Source: Brienomyrus brachyistius (lineage: Eukaryota > Chordata > Actinopteri > Osteoglossiformes > Mormyridae). From it: a stretch of 64,000 bases of DNA. The notes beneath the pieces are model-generated. The model ran no database searches, was not told the DNA's origin, and saw only the letters and a list, made by a program, of their open reading frames with translations. Location of the stretch: positions 17,312,849 to 17,376,848 of the forward strand of contig NC_064551.1 of assembly GCF_023856365.1 (NCBI RefSeq). The letters run 5' to 3'. Below are positions 57,171 through 64,000 of the stretch, one piece after another; positions within the stretch are counted from its first letter, which is position 1; each line of letters opens with the position of its first letter. The position numbers were made by a program, and so were the translations under genes.

Positions 57171-60100
57171 ATTCTGCCGTTGCGATTGAAGAATTTTTGT
57201 CGGAAGTTGGATTCGAACCCACGCCTTACTTGGAAGAACAGAATACCCCTTACTTCGAAAGGCCATTTTCGCTGCGCAGGAGGGTTAAGACCGCTCGGCC
57301 ATGGGGCAGTTTCCAGTTGAACCCTAAGGAGTAGGTTAAGTCCATCCTTGGCTTCCAAGCTGACGTTTTTCTACATATGTGCTTGTGTATCATGGACAGT
57401 AAGAGGGGGCAGGCAAGGAGAGAATTTCTCTCTTTGGGGATCAATAGAGTGTTGTTATTATAACGTCTAAAACGTATGATGGTCTGTCGATAAATCAATA
57501 ACAATATCAATGAAGTCAATGTTTAAAGATATCAGAATTCAGGAAAAGCCAGGGGCCGGACCGAGTGTAGGGGGCGTGGCCAGAGACAGCCTGCTGACTG
57601 TTCCAAATCATGGATGCATGTTACAAGTCCGGAACATATTTTAACTTAGTACTAACTTAGCATCATATTTGATCTGATTCGACTGAATATCCCAGGTTTC
57701 CATCTCTCATGCATCTGGTGTGACGTGTTTGTCAGACTCTCAGGCTGGCGCAAAGAAATCTTACCGGAATTGAACGTCTCACTCCGGTCAGCTGAGCAAA
57801 GTTGGTAACCTTGGTATTGTGTGTAGGAGATTCGGTATAACTATAATTTCGTTCTCCATTTACATGCCGGAAGTGTCTTTAAGTGTTATGTAGTTTTGCC
57901 TGAAACGCAAAAATAAAACAAAGCAATTAAAGCCAAGCAGTTGCTCAAATTCTGCCGTAGCGATTGAAGAACTTTTGTCGGAAGTTGGATTCGAACCCAC
58001 GCCTTACTTGGAAGAACAGAATACCCCTTACTTCGAAAGGCCATTTTCGCTGCGCAGGAGGGTTGAGACCGCTCGGCCATGGGGCAGTTTCAAGTTGAAC
58101 CCTAAGGAGTAGGTTAAGTCCATCCTTGGCTTCCAAGCTGACGTTTTTCTACATATGTGCTTGTGTATCATGGACAGTAAGAGGGGGCAGGCAAGGAGAG
58201 AATTTCTCTCTTTGGGGATCAATAGAGTGTTGTTATTATAACGTCTAAAACGTATGATGGTCTGTCGATAAATCAATAACAATATCAATGAAGTCAATGT
58301 TTAAAGAAATCAGAATTCAGGAAAAGCCAGGGGCCGGACCGAGTGTAGGGGGCGTGGCCAGAGACAGCCTGCTGACTGTTCCAAATCATGGATGCATGTT
58401 ACAAGTCCGGAACATATTTTAACTTAGTACTAACTTAGCATCATATTTGATCTGATTCGACTGAATATCCCAGGTTTCCATCTCTCATGCATCTGGTGTG
58501 ACGTGTTTGTCAGACTCTCAGGCTGGCGCAAAGAAATCTTACGGGAATTGAACGTCTCACTCCGGTCAGCTGAGCAAAGTTGGTAACCTTGGTATTGTGT
58601 GTAGGAGATTCGGTATAACTATAATTTCGTTCTCCATTTACATGCCCGTAGTGTCTTTAAGTGTTATGTAGTTTTGCCTGAAACGCAAAAATAAAACAAA
58701 GCAATTAAAGCCGATCAGTGGCTCAAATTCTGCCGTAGCGATTGAAGAACTTTTGTCGGAAGCTGGATTCGAACCCACGCCTTACTTGGGAGAACAGAAT
58801 ACCCCTTACTTCGAAAGGCCATTTTCGCTGCGCAGGAGGGTTGAGACCGCTCGGCCATGGGGCAGTTTCCAGTTGAACCCTAAGGAGTAGGTTAAGTCCA
58901 GCCTTGGCTTCCAAGCTGACGTTTTTCTACATATGTGCTTGTGTATCATGGACAGTAAGAGGGGGCAGGCAAGGAGAGAATTTCTCTCTTTGGGGATCAA
59001 TAGAGTGTTGTTATTATAACGTCTAAAACGTATGATGGTCTGTCGATAAATCAAGAACAATATCAATGAAGTCAATGTTTATCTAAAGAAATCAGAATTC
59101 AGGAAAAGCCAGGGGCCGGACCGAGTGTAGGGGGCGTGGCCAGAGACAGCCTGCCGACTGTTCCAAATCATGGGTGCATGTTACAAGTCCGGAACATATT
59201 TTAACTTAGTACTAACTTAGCATCATATTTGATCTGATTCGACTGAATATCCCAGGTTTCCATCTCTCATGCATCTGGTGTGACGTGTTTGTCAGACTCT
59301 CAGGCTGGCGCAAAGAAATCTTACGGGAATTGAACGTCTCACTCCGGTCAGCTGAGCAAAGTTGGTAACCTTGGTATTGTGTGTAGGAGATTCGGTATAA
59401 CTATAATTTCGTTCTCCATTTACATGCCCGTAGTGTCTTTAAGTGTTATGTAGTTTTGCCTGAAACGCAAAAATAAAACAAAGCAATTAAAGCCGATCAG
59501 TGGCTCAAATTCTGCCGTAGCGATTGAAGAACTTTTGTCGGAAGCTGGATTCGAACCCACGCCTTACTTGGGAGAACAGAATACCCCTTACTTCGAAAGG
59601 CCATTTTCGCTGCGCAGGAGGGTTGAGACCGCTCGGCCATGGGGCAGTTTCCAGTTGAACCCTAAGGAGTAGGTTAAGTCCATCCTTGGCTTCCAAGCTG
59701 ACGTTTTTCTACATATGTGCTTGTGTATCATGGACAGTAAGAGGGGGCAGGCAAGGAGAGAATTTCTCTCTTTGGGGATCAATAGAGTGTTGTTATTATA
59801 ACGTCTAAAACGTATGATGGTCTGTCGATAAATCAATAACAATATCAATGAAGTCAATGTTTAAAGAAATCAGAATTCAGGAAAAGCCAGGGGCCGGACC
59901 GAGTGTAGGGGGCGTGGCCAGAGACAGCCTGCTGACTGTTCCAAATCATGGGTGCATGTTACAAGTCCGGAACATATTTTAACTTAGTACTAACTTAGCA
60001 TCATATTTGATCTGATTCGACTGAATATCCCAGGTTTCCATCTCTCATGCATCTGGTGTGACGTGTTTTCAGACTCTCAGGCTGGCGCAAAGAAATCTTA

Positions 60101-61090
60101 CGGGAATTGAACGTCTCACTCCGGTCAGCTGACCAAAGTTGGTAACCTTGGTATTGTGTGTAGGAGATTCGGTATAACTATAATTTCGTTCTCCATTTAC
60201 ATGCCCGTAGTGTCTTTAAGTGTTATGTAGTTTTGCCTGAAACGCAAAAATAAAACAAAGCAATTAAAGCTGATCAGTGGCTCAAATTCTGCCGTAGCGA
60301 TTGAAGAACTTTTGTCGGAAGTTGGATTCGAACCCACGCCTTACTTGGGAGAACAGAATACCCCTTACTTCGAAAGGCCATTTTCGCTGCGCAGGAGGGT
60401 TGAGACCGCTCGGCCATGGGGCAGTTTCCAGTTGAACCCTAAGGAGTAGGTTAAGTCCATCCTTGGCTTCCAAGCTGACGTTTTTCTACATATGTGCTTG
60501 TGTATCATGGACAGTAAGAGGGGGCAGGCAAGGAGAGAATTTCTCTCTTTGGGGATCAATAGAGTGTTGTTATTATAACGTCTAAAACGTATGATGGTCT
60601 GTCGATAAATCAATAACAATATCAATGAAGTCAATGTTTAAAGAAATCAGAATTCAGGAAAAGCCAGGGGCCGGACCGAGTGTAGGGGGCGTGGCCAGAG
60701 ACAGCCTGCTGACTGTTCCAAATCATGGGTGCATGTTACAAGTCCGGAACATATTTTAACTTAGTACTAACTTAGCATCATATTTGATCTGATTCGACTG
60801 AATATCCCAGGTTTCCATCTCTCATGCATCTGGTGTGACGTGTTTGTCAGACTCTCAGGCTGGCGCAAAGAAATCTTACCGGAATTGAACGTCTCACTCC
60901 GGTCAGCTGAGCAAAGTTGGTAACCTTGGTATTGTGTGTAGGAGATTCGGTATAACTATAATTTCGTTCTCCATTTACATGCCGGAAGTGTCTTTAAGTG
61001 TTATGTAGTTTTGCCTGAAACGCAAAAATAAAACAAAGCAATTAAAGCCAAGCAGTTGCTCAAATTCTGCCGTAGCGATTGAAGAATTTT

Positions 61091-61201
61091 TGTCGGAAGT
61101 TGGATTCGAACCCACGCCTTACTTGGAAGAACAGAATACCCCTTACTTTGAAAGGCCATTTTCGCTGCGCAGGAGGGTTGAGACCGCTCGGACATGGGGC
61201 A
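61091..61201 (-). pseudogene. tRNA-Leu-like module, copy 46 (A box changed)
   Basis: The plus strand reads ccgctcggacatgg, so the A box is TGTCCGAGCGG, losing the conserved second G of TGGC. This copy also has several private changes (for example tactttgaaagg and gttgaatcc), marking a transition to the more diverged right-hand monomers. Confidence 0.75.
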
Positions 61202-61822
61202 GTTTCCAGTTGAATCCTAAGGAGTAGGTTAAGTCCAGCCTTGGCTTCCAAGCTGACGTTTTTCTACATATGTGCTTGTGTATCATGGACAGTAAGAGGG
61301 GGCAGGCAAGGAGAGAATTTCTCTCTTTGGGGATCAATAGAGTGTTGTTATTATAACGTCTAAAACGTATGATGGTCTGTCGATAAATCAATAACAATAT
61401 CAATGAAGTCAATGTTTATCTAAAGAAATCAGAATTCAGGAAAAGCCAGGGGCCGGACCGAGTGTAGGGGGCGTGGCCAGAGACAGCCTGCCGACTGTTC
61501 CAAATCATGGGTGCATGTTACAAGTCCGGAACATATTTTAACTTAGTACTAACTTAGCATCATATTTGATCTGATTCGACTGAATATCCCAGGTTTCCAT
61601 CTCTCATGCATCTGGTGTGATGTGTTTTCAGACTCTCAGGCTGGCGCAAAGAAATCTTTCGGGAATTGAACGTCTCACTCCGGTCAGCTGAGCAAAGTTG
61701 GTAACCTTGGTATTGTGTGTAGGAGATTCGGTATAACTATAATTTCGTTCTCCATTTACATGCCCGTAGTGTCTTTAAGTGTTATGTAGTCTTGCCTGAA
61801 ACGCAAAAATAAAACAAAGCAA

Positions 61823-64000
61823 TTAAAGCCGATCAGTGGCTGAAATTCTGCTGTAGCGATTGAAGAACTTTTGTCGGAAGTTGGATTCGAACCCACGCCT
61901 TACTTGGGAGAACGGAATACCCCTTACTTTGAAAGGCCATTTTCGCTGCGCATGAGGCTTAAGACCGCTCGGCCATGGGGCAGTTTCCAGTTGAACCCTA
62001 AGGAGTAGGTTAAGTCCAGCCTTGGCTTCCAAGCTGACGTTTTTCTACATATGTGCTTGTGTATCATGGACAGTAAGAGGGGGCAGGCAAGGAGAGAATT
62101 TCTCTCTTTGGGGATCAATAGAGTGTTGTTATTATAACGTCTAAAACGTATGATGGTCTGTCGATAAATCAATAACAATATCAATGAAGTCAATGTTTAT
62201 CTAAAGAAATCAGAATTCAGGAAAAGCCAGGGGCCGGACCGAGTGTAGGGGGCGTGGCCAGAGACAGCCTGCCGACTGTTCCAAATCATGGGTGCATGTT
62301 ACAAGTCCGGAACATATTTTAACTTAGTACTAACTTAGCATCATATTTGATCTGATTCGACTGAATATCCCAGGTTTCCATCTCTCATGCATCTGGTGTG
62401 ACGTGTTTTCAGACTCTCAGGCTGGCGCAAAGAAATCTTTCGGGAATTGAACGTCTCACTCCGGTCAGCTGAGCAAAGTTGGTAACCTTGGTATTGTGTG
62501 TAGGAGATTCGGTATAACTATAATTTCGTTCTCCATTTACATGCCCGTAGTGTCTTTAAGTGTTATGTAGTTTTGCCTGAAACGCAAAAATAAAACAAAG
62601 CAATTAAAGCCGATCAGTGGCTGAAATTCTGCTGTAGCGATTGAAGAACTTTTGTCGGAAGTTGGATTCGAACCCACGCCTTACTTGGGAGAACGGAATA
62701 CCCCTTACTTTGGAAGGCCATTTTCGCTGCGCAGGAGGCTTAAGACCGCTCGGCCATGGGGCAGTTTCCAGTTGAACCCTAAGGAGTAGGTTAAGTCCAG
62801 CCTTGGCTTCCAAGCTGACGTTTTTCTACATATGTGCTTGTGTATCATGGACAGTAAGAGGGGGCAGGCAAGGAGAGAATTTCTCTCTTTGGGGATCAAT
62901 AGAGTGTTGTTATTATAACGTCTAAAACGTATGATGGTCTGTCGATAAATCAATAACAATATCAATGAAGTCAATGTTTATCTAAAGAAATCAGAATTCA
63001 GGAAAAGCCAGGGGCCGGACCGAGTGTAGGGGGCGTGGCCAGAGACAGCCTGCTGTCTGTTCCAAATCATGGGTGCATGTTACAAGTCCGGAACATATTT
63101 TAACTTAGTACTAACTTAGCATCATATTTGATCTGATTCGACTGAATATCCCAGGTTTCCATCTCTCATGCATCTGGTGTGACGTGTTTTCAGACTCTCA
63201 GGCTGGCGCAAAGAAATCTTACGGGAATTGAACGTCTCACTCCGGTCAGCTGAGCAAAGTTGGTAACCTTGGTATTGTGTGTAGGAGATTCGGTATAACT
63301 ATAATTTCGTTCTCCATTTACATGCCCGTAGTGTCTTTAAGTGTTATGTAGTTTTGCCTGAAACGCAAAAATAAAACAAAGCAATTAAAGCCGATCAGTG
63401 GCTGAAATTCTGCTGTAGCGATTGAAGAACTTTTGTCGGAAGTTGGATTCGAACCCACGCCTTACTTGGGAGAACGGAATACCCCTTACTTTGGAAGGCC
63501 ATTTTCGCTGCGCAGGAGGCTTAAGACCGCTCGGCCATGGGGCAGTTTCCAGTTGAACCCTAAGGAGTAGGTTAAGTCCAGCCTTGGCTTCCAAGCTGAC
63601 GTTTTTCTACATATGTGCTTGTGTATCATGGACAGTAAGAGGGGGCAGGCAAGGAGAGAATTTCTCTCTTTGGGGATCAATAGAGTGTTGTTATTATAAC
63701 GTCTAAAACGTATGATGGTCTGTCGATAAATCAATAACAATATCAATGAAGTCAATGTTTATCTAAAGAAATCAGAATTCAGGAAAAGCCAGGGGCCGGA
63801 CCGAGTGTAGGGGGCGTGGCCAGAGACAGCCTGCCGTCTGTTCCAAATCATGGGTGCATGTTACAAGTCCGGAACATATTTTAACTTAGTACTAACTTAG
63901 CATCATATTTGATCTGATTCGACTGAATATCCCAGGTTTCCATCTCTCATGCATCTGGTGTGACGTGTTTTCAGACTCTCAGGCTGGCGCAAAGAAATCT
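61823..64000 (-). repeat. right-hand monomer subtype (copies 47-49, 781 bp)
   Basis: Three consecutive monomers of exactly 781 bp combine the TCTA insertion with the one-base deletion. They share gagaacggaatacc, ttactttg(a/g)aagg and aggcttaagaccg. They resemble one another more than the central array. The array has not ended at the window edge. Confidence 0.85.

Larger units (their letters stand above)
25924..64000 (-). repeat. macrosatellite array of 777-782 bp tRNA-like monomers (runs off the right edge)
   Basis: The array is head-to-tail and near-identical (a few percent divergence), with 49 units by tRNA-like module. Modules begin at 26021, 26799, 27577, 28359, 29137, 29919, 30697, 31475, 32253, 33031, 33809, 34587, 35365, 36143, 36925, 37707, 38484, 39262, 40040, 40818, 41600, 42382, 43164, 43946, 44724, 45506, 46288, 47065, 47843, 48621, 49399, 50181, 50963, 51745, 52523, 53305, 54087, 54864, 55642, 56420, 57198, 57976, 58754, 59536, 60313, 61091, 61872, 62653 and 63434, each 111 bp long. 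Length classes come from a 4-bp TCTA indel (tttaaagaaa versus tttatctaaagaaa) and a 1-bp deletion (gtgtttgtcag versus gtgttttcag). The left edge is at ttaagtgttatgtag. Strand is given as that of the tRNA-like module. Confidence 0.97.

Noticed and set aside
26073..63755. An 89-codon minus-strand ORF open in all 49 monomers, plus 63/64/69/97-codon ORFs
   Set aside because: They overlap the tRNA-like module and retroposon-tail segment, resemble no protein, and the differences among copies are mostly amino-acid changing. Their persistence is explained by the low divergence of the array.
25924..64000. CRISPR-like array
   Set aside because: The whole 780-bp unit repeats with no unique spacers, and the genome is eukaryotic.
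25924..64000. Centromeric CENP-B box in the monomer
   Set aside because: The closest string, TTCGAAGTAAGGGG, does not fit the NTTCGNNNNANNCGGGN core; no copy I checked has it. A centromeric role cannot be claimed from sequence.
25924..64000. Array of functional tRNA-Leu genes
   Set aside because: The 5' acceptor strand does not pair with the 3' strand, the D stem is broken and no anticodon loop is recognisable in any copy.

Overview
This is vertebrate nuclear DNA, almost certainly from a ray-finned fish. It has spliced genes with GT-AG introns, CA/GT microsatellites, Tc1-like and hAT-like DNA transposon remnants, and a tRNA-derived SINE whose 3' end carries (GGAT)n, a combination typical of teleosts. 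There are no bacterial-style operons, and almost all short ORFs in the window are chance.

Layout. Positions 1-18,020 are non-coding and repeat-bearing. I read them as intron of a leftward (minus-strand) gene whose probable promoter and 5'-UTR first exon lie at about 18,021-18,170. An intact tRNA-Ser(GCT) gene follows at 19,397-19,478 on the plus strand. A complete FAM177-family gene lies on the minus strand at 20,049-25,872. I assembled it by hand from five coding exons with compatible phases (173 codons); its signature block runs HFVSGETLEEE ... SWRAY ... CDYVGGKLASLAGLNEAKYQYA. In human the FAM177B gene is followed in the same orientation by DISP1, so the leftward gene starting near 18.1 kb could be disp1; that part is synteny inference. 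The large FAM177 introns hold a Tc1-like 3' end, a GC-rich minisatellite split by a 296-bp hAT-type MITE with a perfect 8-bp target duplication, and a broken helix-turn-helix/integrase-family ORF.

From about 25,924 to the right edge (over 38 kb, 49 tRNA-like units, not ended at 64,000) the window is a head-to-tail array of a 777-782 bp monomer. Each monomer carries, on the minus strand, a tRNA-Leu-derived pseudogene. Its Pol III A box and B box are intact in nearly every copy, although the acceptor, D and anticodon arms are degraded, and a Pol III-type T-run lies about 60 bp past its 3' end. Each monomer also has a GC-box-like motif, a short stretch resembling a fish retroposon 3' tail, and in a subset an exact CCGGAAGTG ETS-type site.

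The array has higher-order structure. Multi-monomer blocks recur at offsets of 4,675 bp (6 units), 8,581 bp (11 units) and 7,799 bp (10 units), with recombinant monomers between two main classes. Its left edge lies only about 52 bp upstream of the putative FAM177 start codon, so that gene's promoter must lie in or against the satellite. This dense Pol III-box macrosatellite fused to a gene promoter is the most notable thing in the window.
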